A stretch of 13,983 nucleotides of DNA, from NCBI GenBank assembly GCA_900546795.1, contig UREG01000038.1:1-13983 (forward strand). The letters are read 5' to 3'. Source of the stretch: an uncultured Veillonellaceae bacterium (lineage in GTDB: Bacteria > Bacillota > Negativicutes > Veillonellales > Megasphaeraceae). The notes beneath the pieces were generated by a model that saw nothing but the letters and a program-made list of their open reading frames with translations, did no database searches and was not told where the DNA came from. This document shows positions 1-7,370 of this stretch, one piece after another. The position numbers and the translations under genes were made by a program. Position 1 is the first letter of the stretch, and the number at the start of each line of letters is the position of its first letter.

Positions 1-286
1 TGCGATCATTGTGACCGGTGGCACCGGACTTGCAAAAAGAGATGTGACGATTGAAGCTGTGCGGCCTTTGGCAGAAAAAGAGATTCCCGGGTTTGGGGAG
101 CTATTCCGTTTTTTAAGCTATCGGGACGATATTGGTGCGCGGGCAATGGCAAGCCGGGCGTTTGCCGCTGTGATTTGCCAGTCGGTTGTATTTTGTCTGC
201 CGGGATCGGTAAAAGCCATCAAATTGGCAATGGAAAAATTGATTTTGCCAGAGCTGCCGCATCTGGTGAGTGAGATTACAAAATAA
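1..286 (+). CDS. moaB: MoaB/MogA-type molybdenum cofactor biosynthesis protein, 3' part only
   Basis: This is the C-terminal 94 codons of a molybdopterin adenylyltransferase-type protein; the gene starts before the window and the reading frame is open from base 2. The visible part has the family's TGGTG loop followed by a DVT-x-EA segment, then GFGELFR, a SR motif and the CLPGS segment near the end. All of these belong to the MoaB/MogA fold that binds molybdopterin and activates it with ATP before metal insertion (family knowledge). Full-length members are about 160-170 residues, so a little over half is present. The GTG at base 11 is an internal valine codon, not a start. MoaB and MogA cannot be separated with certainty from this part. 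The gene ends in a strong hairpin shared with the convergent lysR. Confidence 0.85.
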   Translation, partial: AIIVTGGTGLAKRDVTIEAVRPLAEKEIPGFGELFRFLSYRDDIGARAMASRAFAAVICQSVVFCLPGSVKAIKLAMEKLILPELPHLVSEITK

Positions 287-329
287 GAGCAAAAAAGAGG
301 CCAAACGGCCTCTTTTTTGCTCTTATTTT
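280..329. terminator. Bidirectional intrinsic terminator between moaB and lysR
   Basis: A perfect 23-bp inverted repeat (280-302 with 307-329) has a four-base AAAC loop. Its GC-rich core GAGGCC/GGCCTC is flanked by A6 and T6, so it yields a U-tract in either direction. It overlaps the moaB stop codon and ends two bases before the lysR stop codon, so it probably serves both convergent genes. Confidence 0.9.
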
Positions 330-331
330 AG

Positions 332-1261
332 TTATCGGTTTTCTGGTTCCAGAAGCGGCGGATGCGTTTGGGCAATTTGAATAAACGCTTTTGCCGCTTG
401 CGAAAGATAGCCGTCTTTAGCATGAGCGATAACAAAGGTTCGGCGTGCGAGCATATCCGGGACGCGGAAGTAAACGCATTTTGATACGTCCGGCTGCGTG
501 GTGGATAAAACGGCCTGCGGGATAAATCCGACGCCCATTCCGTTTTGAATCAGCATGTGAATCGTTTCAGCGCTGCGTGATTCAAATTGGATAGACGGAG
601 TAAATCCGACATGAAGGCAGATATCCATTACGATCGTCCGCATGCGCTGCCCTTCCGGAAATAGAATAAACGGATCCTCGCGGACGCGGCTTAGATCAAT
701 GTATGGAAAATGAGGAAGCGCCTGCGGATAGTTTTCCGCGAGCGGATGTGTGGATGGAACCGCCAAAAGAATATCTTCCTGGAATAAGGGGATGGCTTCT
801 AAGAGCGGCGAAGAAAGGGGCAGTGAAAAAATTGCGCAGTCCAACTCTCCCTCGGCAAGCATGCGCTCTAATGAAGCAGAAATTTCTTCATATAGTTTTA
901 GTTGTACATGCGGATAAGCCGCGCGGAAGGGCGTGATGAGACTAGAGAAATAGTATCGCCCATAAAACTGAGAGATCCCTATTTTTAAGACGCCTGTTTT
1001 TAACTCTTTGATATCGTTCATTTTCTTTTGCAGCTGCTTTGTCCGCTGGAGAATTTCTCTGCCGTCCCGAACAAACTCTTCGCCTGCGAATGTCAGTGTT
1101 GTTTTGCGGGCACGATGAAAGAGCGTGACGCCAAGCTCTGCTTCCAACCGCTGAATGGACTGACTAAGAGCAGACTGGCTGATAAATAATGATTCGGCAG
1201 CTTTGGAAAAACTGCCGGTATCGGCAATTGCTATTACATATTGAATATCCCGTGTTTGCAT
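332..1261 (-). CDS. LysR-family transcriptional regulator, divergent from aconitase
   Basis: A 309-residue LysR-type regulator. Residues 1-60 form the winged helix-turn-helix (FSKAAESLFISQSALSQSI and the following ELGVTLFHR), and about 90-295 is the periplasmic-binding-protein-like effector domain. The start is set at the ATG at 1261 because AAGGAGG (complement of 1268-1274) lies six bases upstream. An upstream in-frame TTG at 1288 would lie almost at the predicted transcription start and has no ribosome site. The gene is transcribed away from the aconitase gene, the usual LysR arrangement for a regulator of its neighbour, and the shared region carries a tandem repeat that may be its operator. 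The effector is unknown; citrate or a related acid is only a guess. It does not look close to Bacillus CcpC, the known LysR repressor of aconitase, beyond general family similarity. Confidence 0.9.
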   Translation of the reverse strand: MQTRDIQYVIAIADTGSFSKAAESLFISQSALSQSIQRLEAELGVTLFHRARKTTLTFAGEEFVRDGREILQRTKQLQKKMNDIKELKTGVLKIGISQFYGRYYFSSLITPFRAAYPHVQLKLYEEISASLERMLAEGELDCAIFSLPLSSPLLEAIPLFQEDILLAVPSTHPLAENYPQALPHFPYIDLSRVREDPFILFPEGQRMRTIVMDICLHVGFTPSIQFESRSAETIHMLIQNGMGVGFIPQAVLSTTQPDVSKCVYFRVPDMLARRTFVIAHAKDGYLSQAAKAFIQIAQTHPPLLEPENR

Positions 1262-1277
1262 ATACTGCCTCCTTAAA

Positions 1278-1331
1278 ATATTAGACAAACTTATAACAAG
1301 TATTATATTAGAATATTTTACTTATATCAAG
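1278..1331. repeat. Tandem operator-like direct repeat between lysR and the aconitase gene
   Basis: Two copies of a two-part unit are present: ATATTAGA (1278-1285 and 1305-1312) followed by ACTTATAWCAAG (1289-1300 and 1320-1331). The spacer inside the unit is 3 bases in the first copy and 7 in the second. The CTTATAWCAAG elements are 31 bases apart, about three helical turns, so they face the same side of the DNA. The second copy covers the lysR -35 and touches the candidate aconitase -35. This fits a site bound by a LysR tetramer (inference). Confidence 0.6.
1302..1330 (-). promoter_or_regulatory. Sigma-A-type promoter of lysR
   Basis: On the minus strand, TTGATA (1325-1330) and a perfect TATAAT (1302-1307) are separated by 17 bases. 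Transcription would start near 1295, about 34 bases before the chosen start codon. The promoter overlaps the operator-like repeats and lies back-to-back with the candidate aconitase promoter, which suggests autoregulation. Confidence 0.7.
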
Positions 1332-1345
1332 AAGCGGGCTAAAAT
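1317..1345 (+). promoter_or_regulatory. Candidate aconitase promoter
   Basis: TTTACT (1317-1322) and TAAAAT (1340-1345) are separated by 17 bases, followed by about 36 bases to the start codon. The -35 is a poor match and overlaps the operator-like repeat, which would suit a promoter that needs an activator or is controlled by the divergent LysR protein. Confidence 0.45.
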
Positions 1346-1387
1346 GAAAGTACAAAAACGAGGTTCATAAAGAAAGGGGCGGCAGTA

Positions 1388-3301
1388 ATGGGAAAGAATT
1401 TATTTGAAAAAATTATTGGTGAACATTTAGTTTCGGGAGAAATGAAGGCAGGGCAGGAAATAGAGATTCGTGTAGAGCAGACGCTGACGCAGGATGCATT
1501 AGGAACGATGGCCTATTTGCAGTATGAAACATTGGACGGTAAAGTTGCGACAGACTCTATTGCTTACATTGATCATAATATGCTGTATGAAGGGCATGAA
1601 AACCCGGACGATCATCGGTATATGCAGACGATTGCCAATAATATAGGCGTGAAATATTCAAAAGCCGGCAACGGCATTTGCCAGCAGGTGCATTTGGAAC
1701 GTTTCAGCCGGCCCGGTCAGGTTTTGATCGGCGGAGACAGCCATACACCGACCTGCGGCGGTGTGGCGATGCTGGCCATGGGGGCAGGCGGGCTCGATGT
1801 AGCAGCCGCTATGAAAACCGGCCGGTATTTTATGGCGTATCCTAAAGTAATCCGTGTCAATTTGGAAGGCAAATTATCTCCTTGGGTAACCGCAAAAGAT
1901 ATTATTTTGGAAATGCTGAAAATATTTACGACGAAAGGAAATGTAGGGTGTGTCATTGAATATGGAGGAACAGGAATTTCTCAGTTGTCTGTACCGGAAC
2001 GGGGAACCATTGCCAATATGGGGGCAGAGATGGGTGTTACCACATCCATGTTCCCGTCAGATGAAGTGACTAAAACTTTTTTTGCAGCGCAGGATCGGCT
2101 GGCCGATTGGAAGCCGTATCAGCCGGACGAAGATGCGGAATATGACCGGATCGTTACATTGGATTTAAGTACGATCGTTCCTAACGTGGCATGTCCGCAT
2201 TCGCCGGATCAGGTAAAAGCTGTAAAAGAATTGGAAGGGATGGCTGTAGACCAGGTATTGATTGGCAGCTGTACGAATTCTTCCTATCGGGATATGATGC
2301 TGGTAGCACATATGCTTAAGGGACGAAAAGTAAATCCAAATGTTAGTGTAGGCATCGTTCCGGGCAGCCGTCAGGTTCAGGAAATGATCGTTGAGAACGG
2401 ATTAATGGAGATTTTCCTCAAAGCCGGCGTGCGTATGTTAGAGAGCGGATGCAGCTTCTGCTGTGGTTCCGGACAGTCGCCGCAAAGTAAAGGCGTATCG
2501 CTGCGGACAAATAACCGGAACTTCTTAGGAAGAAGCGGGACCAAAGACGGCCAAGTGTATCTGGTTAGTCCGGCCTCTGCCGCAGCGGCGGCGCTTACCG
2601 GCAAAATAACTGATCCGAGAGAAGCAGGCATAACATGGCCGGATCTGGTTCTGCCGGAACAATACACAATTGATGACGGACTTATTGTGTGGCCGGGCGA
2701 AGAAGTGGAAATATTTAGAGGACCGAGTATACATGGCCCGTCCAAATTACCGCCGATGCCGAAAGAATTAAAAGCAAGAGCGGCAATAAAAGTAGGAGAT
2801 AAAATCACGACGGATCATATCACCCGTTCCGGAGCCTTGCTGAAATATCGCTCCAATATTCCAAAATACTGCGATTATGTATTCTGCGACGTAAAAGAAT
2901 CGTTTGCGTCCGAATGCAGAGAAAATAAAAATGAAGGATATGCCAGCGTGATCGTTGCGGGGCAAAGTTATGGACAAGGCTCCAGCCGGGAACATGCGGC
3001 GATGTGTCCTGCGGAACTGGGGGTAAAAATTGTCCTTGCAAAAAGTGTAGAACGGATTCATGCGGCGAATCTGATCAACTTTGGTATATTGGAAATCAAC
3101 TTTATCCATGATGAAGACTATGATCGTATCGAAGATGGCGATGAACTCTACATTGCTGACGTATATGAAGGCATGGAAAAAGGCCGGATTCTCGTAGAAA
3201 ATGTAACGAAAGGATATACCTTTGAAACTTCCTGTCATTTGACGCCGCGGCAGCAAAAGGCAATCCGCTGCGGAGGTATGTTGAATAGCCTTACCGAATA
3301 G
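1388..3301 (+). CDS. Aconitate hydratase, short mitochondrial-type form
   Basis: Interconverts citrate and isocitrate through cis-aconitate in the cytoplasm. At 637 residues it is much shorter than AcnA or AcnB (about 860-900) and fits the compact aconitase group of anaerobes. The 4Fe-4S ligands are visible: Cys295 in GSCTNS, and Cys355 and Cys358 in GCSFCCGSG. An early GGDSHT motif is present. The C-terminal swivel domain carries the active-site loop YGQGSSREHAA with Ser532 and Arg534. The start has an AAAGGGG ribosome site at 1373-1379, eight bases upstream. No citrate synthase or isocitrate dehydrogenase gene lies nearby, so the gene probably serves a partial oxidative branch towards 2-oxoglutarate and glutamate (inference). 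Isopropylmalate isomerase or homoaconitase is less likely, because both domains are fused and the sequence reads as aconitase throughout. The divergent LysR is its likely regulator. Confidence 0.93.
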   Translation: MGKNLFEKIIGEHLVSGEMKAGQEIEIRVEQTLTQDALGTMAYLQYETLDGKVATDSIAYIDHNMLYEGHENPDDHRYMQTIANNIGVKYSKAGNGICQQVHLERFSRPGQVLIGGDSHTPTCGGVAMLAMGAGGLDVAAAMKTGRYFMAYPKVIRVNLEGKLSPWVTAKDIILEMLKIFTTKGNVGCVIEYGGTGISQLSVPERGTIANMGAEMGVTTSMFPSDEVTKTFFAAQDRLADWKPYQPDEDAEYDRIVTLDLSTIVPNVACPHSPDQVKAVKELEGMAVDQVLIGSCTNSSYRDMMLVAHMLKGRKVNPNVSVGIVPGSRQVQEMIVENGLMEIFLKAGVRMLESGCSFCCGSGQSPQSKGVSLRTNNRNFLGRSGTKDGQVYLVSPASAAAAALTGKITDPREAGITWPDLVLPEQYTIDDGLIVWPGEEVEIFRGPSIHGPSKLPPMPKELKARAAIKVGDKITTDHITRSGALLKYRSNIPKYCDYVFCDVKESFASECRENKNEGYASVIVAGQSYGQGSSREHAAMCPAELGVKIVLAKSVERIHAANLINFGILEINFIHDEDYDRIEDGDELYIADVYEGMEKGRILVENVTKGYTFETSCHLTPRQQKAIRCGGMLNSLTE

Positions 3302-3309
3302 CTATATCG

Positions 3310-3348
3310 AAAGAACTGTCTTTTTTAGGAAAGAGGACAGTTCTTTTT
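3310..3348 (+). terminator. Intrinsic terminator after the aconitase gene
   Basis: An 11-bp stem, AAAGAACTGTC (3310-3320) with GACAGTTCTTT (3336-3346), has a 15-base loop and a T-run at 3344-3348. It begins nine bases after the stop codon. Confidence 0.8.
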
Positions 3349-3416
3349 CTTATCCAATTAAAGAAAAAATGCTTGGAAAAAAGAGGGAAAAATCACAAAT
3401 ATATTTTTTATTTTTA

Positions 3417-3443
3417 GCAGGAATTTCTATCTTCTTAGGGAAT
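3417..3443 (+). promoter_or_regulatory. Sigma-H-type promoter upstream of hpf
   Basis: GCAGGAATT (3417-3425) and AGGGAAT (3437-3443) are separated by 11 bases. They match every constrained position of the Bacillus sigma-H consensus as I know it (RnAGGAwWW, 11-12 bases, RnnGAAT). Transcription would start about 70 bases before the hpf start codon. No good sigma-A promoter was found in this gap. B. subtilis hpf (yvyD) is also driven by sigma-H and sigma-B. No sigma factor gene is visible here, so the assignment rests on the motif alone. Confidence 0.55.
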
Positions 3444-3518
3444 TATATAAATATGATAGTTGAGGAGAATGGATAGTAAAGCTTCTCGACAGTAATATCA
3501 AGGAAGGAAAGAGTTATT

Positions 3519-4043
3519 ATGGCTATTATGGTTCGTGGAAAAAATATTGAAGTTACGCAGGCCCTCAAAGAGTATGTGATGAAACATGAAAATAAAATTA
3601 CTCGTTACTTCGAACAGGATGTAGATTTGAGCGTATTGCTTTCCGTTGAAAAAGACCGTAAAATCGTGGAAGTGACGGCTCGTGTAGAAGGTGTGGTTCT
3701 CCGTTGTGTAGAAGCTAATCCGGATATGTACGCCGCTATCGATTTAGTTTTTGATAAACTGGTAAGACAGATTCATAAATACAAAACAAAATTGGCAAAA
3801 CGCTTTAAAGGCGCTGACTTCAAAGGTGATTTGATCCCGGCCAAAGATGTAGGGGAAGAAGTATTTGAAGTAGTTAGAACGAAAACATTCGTAGCCCGTC
3901 CGATGGATGTAGAAGAAGCGATTTTGCAGATGAACTTGGTAGGACATGATTTCTTCGTATTCCGGAATGCAGAAACGGATGTTATCAACGTAGTATATAA
4001 AAGAAAACATGGCAAATATGGTTTAATCGTTCCGGAATTTTAA
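3519..4043 (+). CDS. hpf: Ribosome hibernation-promoting factor, long form
   Basis: A cytoplasmic protein that binds the decoding region of the 30S subunit and pairs ribosomes into inactive 100S dimers during slow growth or stress. At 174 residues it has the long-form layout. The N-terminal S30AE/YfiA domain (about 1-100) begins MVRGKNIEVTQALKEYV. A charged linker follows, then a C-terminal dimerisation domain (about 115-174) with the hallmark segments RPMDVEEAILQM, GHDFFVFRN and YGLIVPEF. The start at 3519 has an AAGGAAGG site (3500-3507) 11 bases upstream; the ATG at codon 4 is a possible alternative. The gene stands alone between two terminators, with a sigma-H-like promoter as the likely control point. 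It has no evident functional link to its metabolic neighbours. Confidence 0.95.
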   Translation: MAIMVRGKNIEVTQALKEYVMKHENKITRYFEQDVDLSVLLSVEKDRKIVEVTARVEGVVLRCVEANPDMYAAIDLVFDKLVRQIHKYKTKLAKRFKGADFKGDLIPAKDVGEEVFEVVRTKTFVARPMDVEEAILQMNLVGHDFFVFRNAETDVINVVYKRKHGKYGLIVPEF

Positions 4044-4056
4044 TTGGGACGCAAAG

Positions 4057-4093
4057 AAAGGAAGCGCTGCATGAATGGCGGCGCTTCCTTTTT
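4057..4093 (+). terminator. Intrinsic terminator of hpf
   Basis: The stem AAAGGAAGCGC (4057-4067) with GCGCTTCCTTT (4081-4091) can be extended by three further pairs, one of them G-U. This leaves a seven-base loop, followed by T5 at 4089-4093. Confidence 0.85.
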
Positions 4094-4113
4094 ATATGAT
4101 TATATAAGAAAAG

Positions 4114-4146
4114 AAAAAGACTGAGCAGCAGTTGCTCAGTCTTTTT
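4114..4146. terminator. Bidirectional terminator between hpf and the DASS transporter
   Basis: A perfect 14-bp stem (4114-4127 with 4133-4146) with core GACTGAGCA and a five-base loop has A5 on the left and T5 on the right. It lies 28 bases beyond the transporter stop codon, so on the minus strand it ends that transcript. On the plus strand it backs up the hpf terminator. Confidence 0.88.
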
Positions 4147-4173
4147 GTACAGCTGTTATTATGACGGATCTGT

Positions 4174-5655
4174 TTATACGTATCCGAGCCAAGTCCAATA
4201 GGTGGCGGCAAAGATCAAGATCATGACATAGGCAATAATGGTGAGCGGAATACCGGTGATGATGAAGTCTTTGGACGGAATATAGCCCGTGGAATATGCG
4301 ATCATATTTTGCGGAGCGTTTACCGGCAGAATAAATCCGAAGCAAACCGTATATTGCAAAATCATAACCATACCGAGGATATTGATGCCTGGCGTTTTAA
4401 CCGACTGCAAAACGGCAATGACAATAGGGATCATGGCGGAAGCAAGGCCGGTAGCGCTGGCAAATCCCAAGTGAATAACGATCAGGAAGAATGCCATAAG
4501 TGCCAAAATGGCCAGAGCAGACATCGTTTCCATACCCATCATCGTAACAAACTGCTGTGCCATCCAAACGGCAGCTTTCGTTTTTAACAGGGCGGAACCA
4601 AGGCTGATTCCGGTACCGAAAAGAACGATAGTGCCCCAGTTGATCATAGGAACGGCCTGTTTCCAGGTCATGACGCCGATGCGGGGGAGGAACATGACCA
4701 TGATGCCCGCAATCGTGACGGTAGTTGTATCAAACGGATGGATTACTTTTTCAGTTACCCAGAAGAATAAAAGAATGCAGGAAACGGCAAGCAGACGAAG
4801 TTCAGCTTTGCTGATTGGTCCCATTTCAGAAAGCATTTTATTTAAAGTGGCTTCGCCGCCGGGGAGCTCATCAATTTCTGGCGGTATGATTTTAATAACG
4901 ACATAATAAAGGATAACGGACATTACCGCAGCATAAGGAGCGGCAGCAATGAACCATTCCAGCCAGCTGATATCTTTGCCAAGAACCTGCTGGATAAAAT
5001 TGATGGCGACCATGTTTTGCGCGGCAGCGGTTTTTACGCCTACATTCCAAAGGCTGTCTGCCTGAGCGACGGCGATCATTAAAACAGCGGCGAATTTACT
5101 GCCTGCTTTTAACCCAAAAGCTTGAATGATACCTAAAACGATGGGAACGATACAGGAAACACGTGCCGTTGTTGACGGAACGAAGAAACTCAATAAGAAA
5201 CCGACAAAGATAACGCCAATGACGACTCGATTGGATTTTGTGCCGATCCGTTTCATGACGTGCAGCGCAATCCGTTTATCCAATCCTGTCGTGATCATTG
5301 CGGCGGATAAAAACATAGCGGCAGCAACTAATGCCCAGGCCGTTGTGGAAAATCCTGATAAGGCCATGACCATGGCGCGTGAGGTACCAAGGATCGCTGT
5401 CGGCTTATCGATATTGGGCGCTGTACCCAAACAAAAAGCCATTAATACAGAAATAACAATAGCACTAACCGGATAAGCTACCCCTTCAGACATCCAGATG
5501 ATAACGGCGAAAAATAAAATACCAATCATGCGGTGTCCCGCTGTCGAAAGATCCGGCGGCGTAGGAATGAGAAAAATAAGCGCCATGACTAACAGCGCAA
5601 TGTACAGTCCGTAACGTTTGAACCAACTTTCGTTCTGCGTTGTTTGTACTGCCAT
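4174..5655 (-). CDS. DASS-family (SLC13-like) anion/dicarboxylate transporter
   Basis: A polytopic inner-membrane protein of 493 residues with about a dozen hydrophobic segments. It carries paired divalent anion:sodium symporter signatures: SFFVPSTTARVS in the first half, then GFASATGLASAMIP and FILPVNAPQNMIAYSTG in the second, near the places where family members bind Na+ and the carboxylate. Likely substrates are C4-dicarboxylates, citrate or tartrate; sulfate or phosphate cannot be excluded, and exchange instead of sodium symport is possible. The start is the ATG at 5655. An in-frame TTG at 5715 would add 20 residues that look non-conserved. Neither start has a clear ribosome site, so the N-terminus is uncertain. 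The gene is transcribed alone on the minus strand and ends in a strong terminator. Confidence 0.85.
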   Translation of the reverse strand: MAVQTTQNESWFKRYGLYIALLVMALIFLIPTPPDLSTAGHRMIGILFFAVIIWMSEGVAYPVSAIVISVLMAFCLGTAPNIDKPTAILGTSRAMVMALSGFSTTAWALVAAAMFLSAAMITTGLDKRIALHVMKRIGTKSNRVVIGVIFVGFLLSFFVPSTTARVSCIVPIVLGIIQAFGLKAGSKFAAVLMIAVAQADSLWNVGVKTAAAQNMVAINFIQQVLGKDISWLEWFIAAAPYAAVMSVILYYVVIKIIPPEIDELPGGEATLNKMLSEMGPISKAELRLLAVSCILLFFWVTEKVIHPFDTTTVTIAGIMVMFLPRIGVMTWKQAVPMINWGTIVLFGTGISLGSALLKTKAAVWMAQQFVTMMGMETMSALAILALMAFFLIVIHLGFASATGLASAMIPIVIAVLQSVKTPGINILGMVMILQYTVCFGFILPVNAPQNMIAYSTGYIPSKDFIITGIPLTIIAYVMILIFAATYWTWLGYV

Positions 5656-5724
5656 TTTCAGTATAGGAATAATTGAAATGAAATTCAAGTATAGAACGGC
5701 AAAGAAATCTTGCAATATAGGTAT

Positions 5725-5753
5725 ATTATAAATGAGAAAATAGAACGAATAAA
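5725..5753 (-). promoter_or_regulatory. Candidate promoter of the DASS transporter
   Basis: A perfect minus-strand TATAAT (complement of 5725-5730) lies 17 bases downstream of a weak TTTATT (complement of 5748-5753). It is about 70 bases upstream of the ATG at 5655. The surrounding stretch 5716-5850 is very AT-rich and shows no gene. Confidence 0.4.
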
Positions 5754-5862
5754 ATCTTGATAAAATATTTGAAAATATAGCGTTTTATTATAAGAAAATA
5801 TTTTATATAATCTATATATAGTGTGAAAATAGACAAAAAATCAGAAATATCTACAGGATAAT

Positions 5863-5898
5863 AAAAAATCCTGTGAAGAGAATAGCTCTGCACAGGAT
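5863..5898 (-). terminator. Intrinsic terminator of tmcAL
   Basis: Read on the minus strand, ATCCTGTG (5898-5891) pairs with CACAGGAT (5875-5868). A further AGAG/CTCT pairing continues inside after one mismatch, and the loop is five bases. T6 follows (complement of 5863-5868). It begins about 24 bases after the tmcAL stop codon. A further ATCCTGT on the minus strand (5859-5853) could compete for the same CACAGGAT arm. Confidence 0.8.
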
Positions 5899-5921
5899 GG
5901 TGAAAATAAAAACAAAACAAT

Positions 5922-7121
5922 TTAACTGATAACGATTGGCGACAAAAAATAATCTTTTTTTCCACTGCGGTGAGAAGAATCTGTAAAGCAAAAGCTCTGA
6001 ATATCAGATGCCAGAAGATCTATGGCAAGCTGGCTCTGCGCAGCTGACGAGAGACGGACGTTGGTTAGTTTGGTAATGACCGGCAATTCAGTATGAAGGG
6101 TACGAAGGTAGGCGCGGCCTAAGCTGGACATACCCAAAAGACGAAGGTAGAGGGGGCCGCTGGCAAGGCTGGCAGCGGTAATGGATTTTGTAATATGTAA
6201 AGCGAGGGCGGCGCCCATGCGGTTGAGGCGGGCATAAGAATATCTTCCGGATTTAAGGGCATCGCGCATGGCTGCCCAACTTGGTTTCTCTTGAACTTTT
6301 GTCCATTTATACTCCAAGCCTTCTGTAAATCCTTCTATGGTTTGGAATTCTTCCAAAGAGTGCGTGCGGCTGGCAAAAAGAATGCAGTCTTCATAGCGGG
6401 AAAAGTCGGTGTATTCTTTCTCGGCGATGGCTTGCCGGACCTCTTCCTGAATGATGGAAGGAAAGGCAGATAAAAAAGAAAAGAGCGGCTCCTCGTTTTG
6501 GATGTGCTGGCGCAATGCCGTTCCAGAAGGGGCGGCAGAATCCAAGGCAAGGGCATGATGATTTCCCGTGCGAAGAACTGGCAAGGGGCAGATATCCGAC
6601 TGCTGGGCAATTAGTTCTCTTATATATTCTATTGCCAGAAGATTATTCGGTGAGGAGAGGAGTTTCTGGCTTTCGGGATATAAAGAGGCGGCGGTTTTGG
6701 TAAGGGCCGTACCATATACGAGGCCTTTTTGGAGCCAGCTTTTTAATAGCGGGTGCTTCTGGGCTTCGTGCAGCGCTTTTGCTGTTTGTGTTAATTTTTC
6801 AGTGTCGGAAGTTTCCGCTCCAAATGACAAATGAGACACCCGGAGTGCCCGGGCTAAGGACGTTCCGCCGAAGGCAAAACGGGAAGCACTTGAAACGGCA
6901 AAAATAGCGGGAAGTTCTATAACAAGATCCGCTCCGCACAAAAGAGCCCAGCGGGTTCGCCGTTGTTTAGAAAAAATCGCCGGTTCTCCGCGCTGAACAA
7001 AAGCGCCGCTCATCAAAATGATAATTGGCGTTTGGGGATAGGTTTGTTTCAATAGCTGAAGATGACGGAAGTGACCGTTGTGAAAGGGGTTGTATTCGGC
7101 AATGACGGCAATAGCGTTCAT
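5922..7121 (-). CDS. tmcAL: tRNA(Met) cytidine acetate ligase
   Basis: A cytoplasmic enzyme, formerly YlbM/DUF795, that uses acetate and ATP to form N4-acetylcytidine at the wobble base of elongator tRNA(Met). The 399 residues agree with the roughly 400-415 of the family. The nucleotidyltransferase-fold motif HNGH is at residues 14-17 after AEYNPF. It is followed by GAFVQRGEPA (39-48) and GADLVIELP (63-71), all typical of TmcAL. The start has AGGAG (complement of 7128-7132) six bases upstream. It is divergent from the operon that contains acetate kinase. As I recall, ylbM-type genes often lie near pta/ackA in Clostridia, and both enzymes handle acetate. No clear promoter was found; a 15-base dyad at 7192-7206 lies upstream. 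Confidence 0.93.
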   Translation of the reverse strand: MNAIAVIAEYNPFHNGHFRHLQLLKQTYPQTPIIILMSGAFVQRGEPAIFSKQRRTRWALLCGADLVIELPAIFAVSSASRFAFGGTSLARALRVSHLSFGAETSDTEKLTQTAKALHEAQKHPLLKSWLQKGLVYGTALTKTAASLYPESQKLLSSPNNLLAIEYIRELIAQQSDICPLPVLRTGNHHALALDSAAPSGTALRQHIQNEEPLFSFLSAFPSIIQEEVRQAIAEKEYTDFSRYEDCILFASRTHSLEEFQTIEGFTEGLEYKWTKVQEKPSWAAMRDALKSGRYSYARLNRMGAALALHITKSITAASLASGPLYLRLLGMSSLGRAYLRTLHTELPVITKLTNVRLSSAAQSQLAIDLLASDIQSFCFTDSSHRSGKKDYFLSPIVIS

Positions 7122-7191
7122 GATAGACTCCTATAGTTCAATAATATATGTAATATGAATATGTAGTATAAAGCTGTTTTGCAATAAAGGT

Positions 7192-7206
7192 CTGCTGATT
7201 CAGCAG
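7192..7206. repeat. Dyad CTGCTGA-T-TCAGCAG between tmcAL and the lipoprotein gene
   Basis: A perfect 7+1+7 inverted repeat in the divergent tmcAL/lipoprotein intergenic region. No T-run follows, so it is not an intrinsic terminator. It could be an operator or a leader hairpin of tmcAL. The function is not known. Confidence 0.4.
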
Positions 7207-7331
7207 CTGTTATGTTAGAGTATACCACAGTGTAGGAAGGGGATATACATAAAAATCATGCCGGAAAAACCGAAAAAATATACGATGGTATAAATTTTCT
7301 TTGTCAGCGGTGGAGATTTTTGAGAAGTCTA

Positions 7332-7340
7332 TGGTATAAT
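7332..7340 (+). promoter_or_regulatory. Extended -10 promoter of the lipoprotein-ackA operon
   Basis: TGGTATAAT (7332-7340) combines a perfect -10 with the TGn extension, which can work without a good -35; none is seen 16-18 bases upstream. A related ATGGTATAAA lies at 7284-7293. Transcription would start near 7347, so the start codon of the lipoprotein must lie downstream of that. Confidence 0.55.
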
Positions 7341-7370
7341 AGGCTATATATTTCTGCAAAGGTGATGAAG

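Noticed and set aside
1293..1306. ATAA-N6-TTAT, similar to the CcpC box (ATAA-N7-TTAT) upstream of aconitase in Bacillus
   Set aside because: The spacer is one base short, such AT-rich dyads are easy to find by chance, and the adjacent LysR protein does not look like a CcpC orthologue. The longer direct repeat is the better candidate.
5726..5965. Minus-strand open frame of 79 codons between tmcAL and the transporter
   Set aside because: It is extremely Phe/Tyr/Ile-rich as expected from AT-rich non-coding DNA, overlaps the tmcAL end and its terminator, and has no ribosome site.
7320..7370. N-terminal extension of the lipoprotein from the TTG at 7320
   Set aside because: It would include the extended -10 promoter and would push the lipoprotein signal away from the N-terminus. 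The ATG at 7371 has a well-placed ribosome site.
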